Position numbers and translations under genes: made by a program. Shown here piece by piece: positions 11,953-21,723 of a stretch of 64,000 bases of DNA (positions are counted from its first letter, which is position 1; each line of letters begins with the position of its first letter). The DNA comes from Polytrichum commune (Eukaryota > Streptophyta > Polytrichopsida > Polytrichales > Polytrichaceae): the NCBI GenBank assembly GCA_950295325.1, contig OX485803.1, positions 10,974,001 to 11,038,000 on the forward strand, written 5' to 3'. The notes below the pieces were generated by a model. The model did no database searches. It was given only the letters and a program-made list of their open reading frames with translations, and was not told where the DNA came from.

Positions 11953-13437
11953 ATGTCGGGGCTGAGTATATACTCCTACATAGAGGATGGCGATCTGCCA
12001 TTTTACAGGACGCAGAGATCGTTGGCGAAGAAGATGGACATCCTCGATTGGATCCCGGGTAGCTACGTCGACGAGGTTGTTCAGGGGGGCGAAAACCCTC
12101 TTGATAGGGTGAGGCGGATCAACCCGGAAGAAATGGCCATGAGGGCCACAACCCAAGAACCCGAACCTCTTGTCGGGTTGCATCCGGGCAATCCGTCCCG
12201 CACAGAAGGTGGCGATGTCGAGGAGGAGGAGGAAGAAGAGGAGCACGAGGAGGCGGAGAAGGAAGGCGACGTGGAGGAAGGGGCAACGGGCTTCACGCAA
12301 GAATCCGAAGCCCCTCAACGGAAGAAGGCGATGCGGGCGGCAACCCCGCAGAGTAAGCTCGTGCCCGTCCTGACGGTGGACGATGCACGGGACATGTACT
12401 CCAGGGACGCGACCGCCACGTTCAGGGAGAGGAGGAAGATGAAGGGGAAGAAGCTGTATGGCGACTACTCCGTGGAGGAGACCATTGCCATAAGCAGCGA
12501 GGACGACGATGACATTGAGCTCGCCAAACGGCTAAGATCAGATCCCCCGTCCCCGACAGCGTTCGCTGGCATGGTTAGGGTGAAGCCCGAGGTCCTGAAT
12601 GTGGAGGAGGCGAACGAGAAGATGAGGAGGGACGAGGAGCAGCGAGTCCGCCTGCAGAAGGCTGCCGCGGAAGAACCCTCAATGCGGAACGAGGTAGCAG
12701 AGCTAAGGGCTCTCCTGTTGGAGCAGGAATGACAGAGGGCGATGGCCCAACCTCCGTCCCACGCCGAATTGATATCACAAGTGATACAAGGAATGTGGGC
12801 GCAAGGTTTGGTGGTGGCTCCCTCCAGCTCCTTCCCGCACTTGCCCCCCGGCTTCCCTCCGCAGAGCATCCCTCAGCAGCCTGTGCCGCAATCGTCTTTC
12901 AGCTTCCAGCACTTGATTCGGCCCCACCAAGTTCCGTATGCGCCGGTCCAGCAAGTGGATGACCCCAACATCTGGCGCGTCTCTGGAGCCTCCTCCCCTT
13001 TGGGCCCTCCACCACTTCGGCCCCCGATAGTCATGGCGCCCCCTCACCAATCGGACGACCCCAGGATGTTTGGGTCGACCGACCCAAACCCACCATCCAC
13101 TGGAGTGTCCGAAGGGCCCTCTCCAGATGCAGGACAGTTTGGGTCGCCCGACCCAAACCCCGTTGCAGCGCAGTCCTCCCTTGACCAACATGGGTGTCAA
13201 CTAGACACGGCCATGCTAGATGTTGAAGGCTTGCAAGGGCCTGGTGATACCTCTACTCCTAACCAAATCGATGAACCCATGCATGATGCAAATGCGGAGA
13301 TTGGTTTAGGACAAGGGCCTGATGCCAATCGTTTGCAGGAGAAGGTTCCTGACGTCGTCGGAGAAGGCGGTGGCGAGAGAGGCGGGGCAGCGGGGACGGT
13401 GGAGGCTTCCACATCGTCGAGACATGACCAGGGCGAG
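11953..13437 (+). pseudogene. Gene A exon 3: acidic/coiled linker with an in-frame TGA
   Basis: The exon starts with the end of the methyltransferase-like domain (MSGLSIYSYIEDGD), then a glutamate-rich stretch (EEEEEEEEHEEAEKEGD), then a heptad-like helix ending in AELRALLLEQE. A TGA at 12730-12732 interrupts the frame, which stays open for 235 further codons in the same phase (QRAMAQPPSHAEL onward), rich in Pro and Ser. The simplest reading is one CGA-to-TGA change. The exon ends at 13437 (GAG|GTAATA), phase 0. Two palindromes at 13068 and 13137 are read in frame as FGSTDPN and FGSPDPN. The region is probably disordered and its function is unknown. Confidence 0.55.
13068..13158 (+). repeat. 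Two palindromes inside the coding part of exon 3
   Basis: Copies at 13068-13089 (centre GACC) and 13137-13158 (centre GCCC) keep the reading frame and add an FGS-x-DPN heptapeptide each time. No tandem spacer is shared between them. Confidence 0.8.
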
Positions 13438-13459
13438 GTAATACACTGAGCCCTCCCCA

Positions 13460-13481
13460 GTTTGGGTCGACCGACCCAAAC
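13460..13481. repeat. Single palindrome in intron 3 of gene A
   Basis: One intact copy (centre GACC) near the 5' end of intron 3 (13438-13929, GTAATA...CGCCGCAG). The rest of the intron holds poly-C and AT-rich sequence without a feature. Confidence 0.85.
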
Positions 13482-13929
13482 TTGCTGGGTCATTGTCTTG
13501 TTGGCGTGGTCGTGTCCCCCTTGCTAGGAGGAAATGCACACCCCCTGCCCCCCATGCTCTACACTTGCTCCCCCTCCCCCCAACGTGCCCCCCCGCGATC
13601 CCCTTCGTCTCACCTGCACTCGACTATGCTCGACCTTGGCGGCGCGCAACCAATTTTGTAGATGTAGAATTAGGATAGTGTGAATGCCCTCGTTCACCGC
13701 GGTCCCCCCCCCCCCAATCAAATTGTACATAGAGATTTGTAAAAATAAAATTATTATTTTTGGCGCCCATATGTTTGCATCCGTGTCCCAATGTATGTTG
13801 TTCCCCTTGTATGTTTTTGTTGCCACCAATGGTCCAATTCTTCTTGTGTTTGCACAAAATTTCCGTTCTGCTTGAGATGGACATAGCATAACATAGTCCT
13901 CGTCCGCCTTCTCTCGCTCGTCGCCGCAG

Positions 13930-14742
13930 GGTTCGGAGCATAGCGTCGCAGCTCCCCACCGATCCTCTCCGAGGAGTGTGGAGGACAGCGCGGTGGTCCC
14001 CCCGATTTTGCCCTCGCCACCTTCGCCTCCCAAGACCCGGTTCCTGGTGCTAGACCTCAACGGGGTCCTTGTCCAGTGCGTGCATTGTCCGAGGGTCCCC
14101 ACGGTGCCTTTCTGCAAGCCCGAGGACGCCAACTACGATGGTCCCCCCGCGTACATCAAAAGCAAGCTAGTGTACCTCCGCCCGTGGCTTCGGCGCTTCC
14201 TGCAGGTCGCCCTATCCAAATGGTGGGTGATCGTGTGGAGCTCCATGAAGTCCGAGAACACCCAGGCCGTCGTGGAGTTCATCTTCAAGGGACTCCAACC
14301 CCCGTGCTTGGTCCTAGGACAGGACTCTTGTAGAACGTTATACACCCCCGAGGGCAGAGTTGTGAAAAAGCCCAACAACCCCGCCGTAAACCAATTTCTT
14401 AAGGTCTTGAAGCCAGTCGTATGGGACCAGCGTCCGACCATGGTCGGCTGTCCCTACGACGTTCGCCCCACCCGTGACAACACGTTGATGGTGGACGACA
14501 GCGCTTCCAAAAACATTTTGAACCCGACCTCGAACTTCATAGTTTGCCCCACGTGGACGGTCGAGAAGGTCCGAGACCGCTTTTTGTTAGACCTACTTAA
14601 GTACATTCAAACGCTCGTGGGGAGCGGACTACCCGTGCCCCGGTTCCTTAGTTGTAATCCGATAGGCGAAAGATACATGGATCCGAAGGACTATATGTAC
14701 AGAGAGTTGTACGCTCACGCGAAATATAATAAACTCATTTGA
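13930..14742 (+). CDS. Gene A exon 4: FCP1/NLI-type phosphatase domain
   Basis: The exon starts at 13930 after CGCCGCAG in phase 0, so QGE of exon 3 joins GSEHSV. From about residue 25 it encodes a HAD-superfamily FCP1/NLI domain: motif 1 FLVLDLNGVLVQ, motif 2 WWVIVWSSMKSENTQ, and motif 3 TLMVDDSASKNILNPTSNFI. Active members of this family dephosphorylate phosphoserine in proteins such as the RNA polymerase II C-terminal domain. The usual DxDG has Asn in place of the second Asp (DLNG), a form also seen in plant members, so acid/base catalysis is in doubt. The frame ends at TGA 14740-14742. Either the gene ends here, or this is another nonsense change and exons 5 and 6 follow. The domain call is firm; its linkage to the ParB part rests on matching splice phases. 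Confidence 0.7.
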   Translation, partial: GSEHSVAAPHRSSPRSVEDSAVVPPILPSPPSPPKTRFLVLDLNGVLVQCVHCPRVPTVPFCKPEDANYDGPPAYIKSKLVYLRPWLRRFLQVALSKWWVIVWSSMKSENTQAVVEFIFKGLQPPCLVLGQDSCRTLYTPEGRVVKKPNNPAVNQFLKVLKPVVWDQRPTMVGCPYDVRPTRDNTLMVDDSASKNILNPTSNFIVCPTWTVEKVRDRFLLDLLKYIQTLVGSGLPVPRFLSCNPIGERYMDPKDYMYRELYAHAKYNKLI

Positions 14743-14861
14743 GATACTACATGGTGTGCCATTGTGTGTGATATATTATGCCTCAATTGTATATCGATTT
14801 TCACATGCTCCCCCCTCCCCCCCTCCCCTTGGGTTTTGTTTTGTTTCCTTTTTTGCGCCAG

Positions 14862-15215
14862 CGTTTGGAGCCCTCGATTGAGATCGTCAGCGAATCAAAC
14901 TTGGGGAGCTTCTTCTACGAGACCGTCTACGATGCCGCGTCCACCATCGACTACTCCAAGGAGCCTATCGACGCCGGCGTCGTCGATAGCCCCCCACCCA
15001 AGCAAATCTTCCGGCCATCTCCGTCCCCGTCGCCGCTCAAGGGCATAAATCGCAAATGCGTCCGGACGTCCCCGTCTCGGCCCGGCGGCAGTAGTACACC
15101 TCAACGGCGGCTGCGGATGGACGCTCGGCCTACGAAGAGTGGCACCCTTCCTATTCCTTTGCGGGACGCATTGCCCCTCCTCGCCGACTCCGACGGGAAC
15201 GCCCCCGGTGACAAG
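14862..15215 (+). CDS. Gene A candidate exon 5
   Basis: An open frame of 118 codons lies between acceptor TTTTTGCGCCAG and donor AAG|GTGAAC, in phase 0 at both ends. It encodes RLEPSIEIVSESNLGSFFYE, then a Pro/Ser/Arg-rich segment. The first part could be the end of the FCP1-domain region. GC-rich codon use matches exons 1-4. No domain is recognised. No phase-0 donor was found between the FCP1 domain and the TGA at 14740, so the connection is uncertain. Confidence 0.4.
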
Positions 15216-15348
15216 GTGAACCCCCCCCCCCCCCCAAACATGGTTAACCGCGCATTACAATCATCCAGCACTTAAAAAATGAACGTGTGACACGTTTGGG
15301 TCTTCCTCCCTAAACTAACACGTGTGTTCTTGCATTGACGCGTTGCAG

Positions 15349-15630
15349 GTTGCTCCCACCCGTAAACCTATGCGGGCTAGTGCGTCCGTCGAGTTGGAGC
15401 GTTTCTACTCCATGACCAGAAATGCAAGACAGTCCACTTCATCGTATTCGAATTCTTCGTCGTATAATTCGGGCGGCCGACGGAATCCAAAATGTGTTTT
15501 TGATGGCGGTCACCCCAAGAATGGCTATAGTCGCGGGGCGGAGATTTTCAGGAATGTTGAAGCAATGCGAGCAAAAGAAGCCGCAGCAAAAGAAAAAGAG
15601 GCAAAAGAAAAAAAAAAGAAAAAAAAATGA
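15349..15630 (+). CDS. Gene A candidate exon 6, lysine-rich tail
   Basis: The frame begins at 15349 after GCGTTGCAG in phase 0 and encodes a Ser/Asn-rich stretch followed by an Ala/Lys/Glu-rich helix ending in a poly-Lys tract. The A-rich tract at 15600-15630 is prone to indels. One base more or less would carry the frame on through NEAKEKE to a possible donor GAG|GTAGTC near 15645, so the gene may extend further towards gene B. The intron before it (15216-15348) holds a degenerate palindrome near 15295. Confidence 0.4.
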   Translation, partial: VAPTRKPMRASASVELERFYSMTRNARQSTSSYSNSSSYNSGGRRNPKCVFDGGHPKNGYSRGAEIFRNVEAMRAKEAAAKEKEAKEKKKKKK

Positions 15631-15799
15631 AGCAAAAGAAAAAGAGGTAGTCTCCGAGGCTAGATAGGCCATAGTAGGCGTAGGGTTGTGGGCCATAGGC
15701 AAGAACATTTTGGGTCGCACTATCCAATGGATGTGTGGTGTTAGCATGCTATGCATTTTACATGCCACACTTTGTATGTTTTTTTTGCAATAATATAAG

Positions 15800-16060
15800 T
15801 GTCACATGATTTCCCCTTCCATATGGTCTAAGGTTTGGATTGCCCTACCTAAACCATCACAAATATGAGTTTGGAATATTTTGTATGTTATATTATATTG
15901 GTTCACATATTTCCCCTTCAATATGATCTATGGTTTGGATTGCCCTACCTAAACCATATTCATACAAGTTTTTGTGCGATAATATGAATGTTTTAAGATT
16001 TCCCCTTCAACTTGGCCTAAGGTTTGGATTGCCCACCCTAAACAATCCCAAATATGAGTT
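15800..16060. repeat. Diverged tandem repeat, about 95 bp
   Basis: Three units share TTCCCCTTC and GGTTTGGATTGCCC followed by ACCTAAACCAT (units near 15810, 15912 and 16000). Each unit contains a GGTTTGG...CCTAAACC inverted pair that resembles a decayed form of the 22-bp palindrome. Confidence 0.6.
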
Positions 16061-16740
16061 ATTAATGGGGATCTTGTTCTAAACACCCGCTTCAAAGTGT
16101 TCGCATCTTACAACTTTCTCCAATATGTGTTCCATTTATCCTTGTTCTTATTTTTGTGAATGTCTCAAAATGCCCAAAAAGTCTCAATTTAACGAATATA
16201 GTGTTTATAGCAAGTAAGAGTGAAATTTTTGACAGGAAGCCCACCTGAAGATATTGTACATGAGTAGTTTTCACAAAACAAATCATGAAAAACGATTATT
16301 TTTGCCCCACGTATGGACTTCCGAAAAAATGTCCCAATTTGGCCTACTTAAAAGTCCATACAAACTATATTAATACACATAATGTGGAAAAAAACATCAC
16401 TAGTATGGACCTCATAGTCCACCACATGACATACATAGTCACTCCCAGTAGAATGCACTATTTTTCTTGATGTTTACGGCAAAATTCCTAAACTAAAACC
16501 TGCTGACCACAGTCCATACTGTATTTTTAAAGTCCATCACCCTTAATTGAAGAAGAATTACACGTAAATGAATATGTGGTCATCTACCTATTCAAGTTAC
16601 CATTGTGTATCCCAAATCTCACATCCATAGCTTCTATGAATTGTATGCAACGTGGCTTGCAATGCACGGGGGTACACAGTAAAATAGGGTGTGACACAAA
16701 AAGTGGTCCACTCAACCATGCATCCACCCAAGTATTAAGT

Positions 16741-17395
16741 GGGCAAACTTCAGTGTGAAATGAATTGGGTTAGAAGTTGATAAGGTTGTGGTTAGGCCTG
16801 AATCTGATTTAAGTGTGAGATGAGTTTGAGTTATATGTAGCCTACGTTGTGATTGGGCCTGAAATATGATTTAAGTGTGAAGTTGTTAAGGCTGCTATAA
16901 GGCCTGAAATCAAATTTCTGAAAGTCAGCTTTGTTCAAAAAAGTGTGTCTCGGTCCCGAGACACCCTAGACAAGGGTCTTAAGTGGGCTGAATTAAGTGT
17001 GAAGTGAGTTAAGATTAGAAGTTGATAAGGTTGTGATTAGGCCTGAATGTTGCTTAAGTGTGTCTAGGTCCCGCCAAGGGTCTTAAGTGGGATGAATTGA
17101 GTGTGCAATCAATTGGGTTAGATGTTGCTATGGTTTTGATTAGGTTGAATATGATCTAAGTGTGAAGTCAGTTGGGTTAGATGTTCCTAAACTTATGATT
17201 ATGCCCGAAATGTGATTTTAGTGTCAAGTGAGGTAAGGTTAGAAGTTGATAAGGTTGTGATTAGGCCTGAATCTGATTTAAGTGTGAATTGAGTTTGGGT
17301 TATATGTTGCTTAGGTTGTGATTAGGCCCGAAATCAGATTTGATTTTGAATTTAGTTTAGGCTAAATGTTAGTCAGTTTGTGATTAGGCCTCAGC
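16741..17395. repeat. Diverged tandem repeat, about 60 bp
   Basis: Units of about 60 bp recur with the words AAGTGTGAA, GAGTTGGGTTAGAAGTTG, ATAAGGTTGTGATTAGGCC and TGAATCTGATTT. About ten units are visible, with many substitutions and indels. No open frame spans them. Confidence 0.7.
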
Positions 17396-17456
17396 TGAAT
17401 TGTGCATATGCGCTTATTTGAATTCGGGGAGCTTCTATTATATTTTCTTTCCACAG

Positions 17457-18508
17457 ATATCCGACCAGGCTTCCATTATCTATGAAGAAACAGTGCGTCA
17501 AGATAGACTGGTTATCAACTTTGAAGTGCCCAGCGAGCCCTTATCCTTGGTTGCATACATCGAGGATTGTAGAATGAAGTTATGGGACAATGCATTCCCC
17601 ACCTTCTTCCGAGGGCAGGATGCTTTTAACAAAACTCACGAATTTGAGGGCTTCAAAGGAACTGACTTGATTGTGAGAAGAGTACTCTTTCGGTAAGATT
17701 TATCCTTCTCCAACTAGAACTCTTATTGATTTGTCATATTGATTTGGTTGTTCACATGACATGTATTTTGATTGCAAGGTATATAACGATGAGGTTTTTT
17801 TTAACCCGCAGGTATTTCAAGTACGAGCTCCTTGCAAAAGGAGCAATAACAAAAGAAGATCTCCCAATATTTCTCTCTACATGGCTTGACAGGTCGAACT
17901 CAACGTGCATGTTCTCAGCAAATCAGCAACGGACGTGGTCTACCTCGCATCTCACAGGAGGTGGATGGTACCTCGATTGTGCTCCTAGTTTCACTCCCTC
18001 CTTTGAAACTGAACTTAGGAAGTCGAGGGATGCAGTTGGAGAGTCTTGTGTTGAGATGGTTGATTTACAGGGCATTGAAGACGAGCACGAGAGGGCAAAG
18101 GCCCTCTCGCGACGTCTAGAAGAAGATAGGAAGAAAGCGCTTAAGGTGAAGGAAGCTGAGGAGAAAGCGGCCCAGAAAGAGATGGCAAAACTCCACAACT
18201 CTCTGGAGAAGACTAACAAGAGGGGGAAGAAGAAGATGAACCCCCCTCCAGAGCCAGAATGTAAGAGCCCACCTGCGCCTAGTCCTACATATGACTCTGG
18301 TTCTCATGCTCCAATTCAGTCTAGAGGAACCAAACGCGATTCCTCCTATGAGCAGTTAAGCCAATGAATCCCTGTTTTCACATCGGTTGAGGAGAATGAT
18401 GGCCAAGTTGGGGAGTGGATTCAAAACTTCTCACTAGAGCAAGTCCTTGGTGGCGACACGGGCAGCTTGAGTCCATTATATGACGAGTTAAAGAGCTTCA
18501 TTTCTAAG
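17457..18508 (+). pseudogene. Gene B exons 1-2 (N-terminal part, in-frame TGA)
   Basis: Exon 17457-17692 (after TTTCCACAG) and exon 17812-18508 (after TTAACCCGCAG) join in phase 2 to give RRVLF-R-YFKYELL. The first encodes a globular part (QDRLVINFEVP, CRMKLWDNAF). The second encodes LPIFLSTWLDRSN, WSTSHLTGGGWYLD, then a charged coiled-coil (residues RLEEDRKKALKVKEAEEKAA and onward) and a Pro-rich tail. A TGA at 18365-18367 interrupts an otherwise continuous frame that runs on through FTSVEENDGQ to the donor AAG|GTACCA at 18508. CGA to TGA is the simplest explanation. Any start codon lies upstream of 17457 and was not found. I do not recognise a family for this half. Confidence 0.5.
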
Positions 18509-21500
18509 GTACCATACTGCTCAACAGCTTTGTTTTGTTTATGTTTTCATTCAATTCTAATTCTCAAGCTGCGGATGTGAACCCTTTGAGTGGTCCACCA
18601 CTCTGCGGGATCACTTTTAGTTAGAATGTTAGCATTAAAAGTTAGAATTGATAGGGAATTTAGGAAAAATTAGTTCATTTAGCATTTAGCCTAGAAGAAG
18701 GAAGGTCAAAATGAAACTAAGTAGTGCTAGAAGATAGCAAAGTAGAAAAAATGTGCTAGCTAGTAAAAACAACTAGCTAAGCAAATATTAGTAGATGCTA
18801 GCTATTAAGCAAATGTTAGTAGATGCTAGCTAAGCAAGTGTTAGTTTATTAGTTAGTGTGAGCCACACAAGACTATTGGAGGTGTTTTACGTAAGAAGAT
18901 AAAATCGGCGTGAAGACTTTTGAAGACAAAAAAGAAAGAGAGCAAGGGGGCTACTTGCCCACTTGCCCCCTTGCCAACTCGATGGCGAAAAATTAGAAAG
19001 ATTTCTAAAGGTTTTTTGTCGGAGCCACCTCGGCGAGAGGGTGGCAACCTCAACCGGGAAAACCCCCGAGCCAAAATTTCGAGAAAGGGTTTGAAAAATG
19101 GATCCGATGGAGGAGGGGTCCAACCCTTTTGTGAGAGGGTTTAAAAACCCCTCCTTCCACCTTGTAGCTCTCTCTCTTTCTCTAGTTTTTGGGCGAAGCC
19201 CTGCTTCAATGTAGTTAGGAAAAAATCCTTTAGCATGTATTCTCAATGGTCTAAAAGAAAGGCTTGAGAACCTCCTCTACTCTCTCTCTCCTAGTTAGGT
19301 TGTGTGTTTATTAACACACCAACAAAATTATTCCTTCTTTTGTAGAGGTAGGTTGGATGGTAGAGTTTTGAGTAGAGGCATTATAGACCTCATCTGCCAA
19401 TGCCCTGAAGGCTTAGTTCAAAAGCTAGAACAAGATACTTATCATTTTTCTCTTAGAGAGATTTCATATAGCTATCCATAGCCGTTTCCCATTTGTGATT
19501 TGGTTGAGATGACAATTAGTTATGGATTTTCAAAGATGGAGTAGAAAAACTGGGTGGTCTTGTGGGTAGCGGCTGCTGGATCAGACCTGCGAGCCCAATA
19601 GGAATTTTAATTCCAAGAAATTATATTTTTCCCAAGTAGAACTTTTGTGTAGCTTTCCAAAATGGCTTAGAACATTTGATTTGAGCATGATTTGAATTAG
19701 ATATGAATTGTGCAAGATGGGACACATAGTTTGAGAACTTTTGGTTGACTGCTGCATTACAGAGGACCTGCTGGGTTCACTTCGGCTTACCTTTCTAATC
19801 ACATATTTTTATCAAATACATCTTTTTAATATCTCTCCAGGGTCATATAGAACGTTTGATTTGACTAAGATTTGAATTAGATATGAATTGTTGAAGGCGA
19901 GATACATAGTTTAAGCCTTCTTGATTGACTGCTGTGTTACAAGGAGTCCGCTGAATTTCTATTAGCTTAACCTGCTGATGTCATAATTTTTCTAGTTAGA
20001 GCTTGTTCATAGCTTTCCAATGGTATAAGGAAAGCCTAGATCCAAGTAGTAAGGAATGTGCTATGAATTTTTGAAGTTAGAAGGTAGATAGGTGGGTTGG
20101 AAGGGTCGGTTGAATCGACCTCACACTTCCAACCCTCATAACTTTTGCATTTCTTATCCGATTAGAGTGATTTTTAGATCATTGGAAAGATAATTTGGTG
20201 CACTAAGTATAAATATTATGCTTAGGATTAAATTACAGGGCAGAATAACACTTTATATTTTAATTGTTAACTAAGGTACGCTTACTACCAAACTAGTTAC
20301 AAAGAAGGAGGCAAGGTCGACGCTCGGAAAGTGGAGCAAGGAAGGAGGTAGCGGCTCGGCCTACATCAAGCCCAAATCAACCGAGGAAAATTGAGGTAAA
20401 TTAACTAACCTTAAGCCTTCCATTTAGGATTGGAGGGAGCACGGCTAAGGTACGCATCTCTAAACCCACTCACCTATCTCGTAAGGTCAAGTGGCTTGAC
20501 CACTTGACCGCCAAGGGAGTACCCAATTCCATTGTTTTCGGGGCCCTTGGTATGTTTTGTGGTAGTAGCTTCATTTATTAGCAAGTTTCGTGTGTGGTAA
20601 GTCGGATTAATCACCGACACGACCACTCTGAATGTTGTTGGTGGAAAGGTGGGGTTAATGACCCGCGAATCCACTATTATGTTGTTGGCCCCATAGATTG
20701 GGAGTAATGGCCCCAATTTATGAAGATTGCGCAACAGGTTGAACCTACAGGTCGCCCGTCACCCTGGTCCCATTGAGTTGCATTTCGTGGTCTATCCAGT
20801 GTAAACACATTTAACAATCAAAACATACAAAATAAATCGTAAACCCTTGTTGGCAAGAGACCCGATGTAAGGGGTGATGCCTAATATGTTAATGTAGTGA
20901 GTTAGGACGTGCAAACAAAAGTAAGTAATTAAGAAGGAATTTGTGTGAAGGGTGGGACTTAGGCCAAGTTCCCCCGCTTAGAAAACTAAATAAAACTAAA
21001 TAAAGAAATAGGAAGAATTGAATGGTCCATCAAATTGTCGTTATTCCGTTCGTTGAGTTAGGGTGGTATGAGTCACACCCGGTTGGGTGTATCAGAACCA
21101 TCCCAATTCACAAATTAGGATTGCCTTGGTTTCAAGGCTGGTGCGTCTGCGCGTAGAATAGGTTGTAGGTTAAGGTTAGAACTAGATATGAAATTGGTTA
21201 GTGGAGTTTAAAGCCACACTAGTAAAAAACTAAGGCCTAACCTCCGGAGGTACTACGACGCATATTTAATCTCCCTTAAAAATCTAACTACTCACGTTAT
21301 ACACCTATCATCCGGGTTCGGCTTGGGCGCCTGCAAATGCAGGCCACCTTCACCGAAGGGCTTGTGTGATACTTTTAGGCTCCCTCGAAAGGGGGTGGCC
21401 CAAAAGTACCACAGTGGAGTCTCATGAATGAGTTCTCAAGTTTATTTCAATCATTCATAGGTCATCATTCTCATTACAATGTCATCCAACACATTTCTTT

Positions 21501-21723
21501 GTTAGTTTTCATTGTATGAAAACTTTAGCACTTGCTTAAGTCGTTGACTTCTATCTGTTTTTGTATGTTATATGCGATTTCATTACATACACATCTCCTT
21601 CTCATGTATTTGATCTCGAAGTCAATTAATTGATTCACATTAATTCAGAACGGTGTCAAGTTAGAATGTGTGCAATCTTTGATTTTCTTGTCGGAGTTTT
21701 GATAAATTTATTTTCATGCGTAG
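18509..21723. mobile_element. Large intron of gene B with a retroelement-like relic
   Basis: A 3.2-kb intron separates two phase-0 exon ends. It contains a short TTAGTAGATGCTAGCTA repeat (18770-18840), a tract with three diverged copies of about 185 bp (19600-20160), and sequence resembling LTR or leader DNA of plant retrotransposons (18570-21430), including TGTATCAGAACCA near 21089. No reading frame with a retroelement domain remains. The boundaries of the inserted piece are not resolved. Confidence 0.35.
19600..20160. repeat. Diverged tandem repeat, about 185 bp, three copies
   Basis: Units share TAGCTTTCCAA or ATCTCTCCAGG, a TTTGATTTGA-TGATTTGAATTAGATATGAATTG block and GACTGCTG-TTACA. They start near 19600, 19800 and 19980. 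The third is the most diverged. Confidence 0.55.

Larger units (their letters stand above)
15631..17456. other. Spacer or long intron between genes A and B
   Basis: No gene is seen. The stretch contains a degenerate palindrome half near 15709, a roughly 95-bp diverged tandem repeat (15800-16060), AT-rich DNA (16060-16740) and a roughly 60-bp diverged tandem repeat (16741-17395). Confidence 0.5.

Noticed and set aside
12465-12869. Minus-strand frames opposite gene A exons (also 8768-9079, 11224-11514, 11905-12318)
   Set aside because: They are antisense shadows of GC-rich exons with no domain of their own.
13524-14132. 202-codon minus-strand frame across intron 3 and exon 4
   Set aside because: Low-complexity Gly/Arg-rich translation opposite a poly-C tract and a clear plus-strand FCP1 exon.
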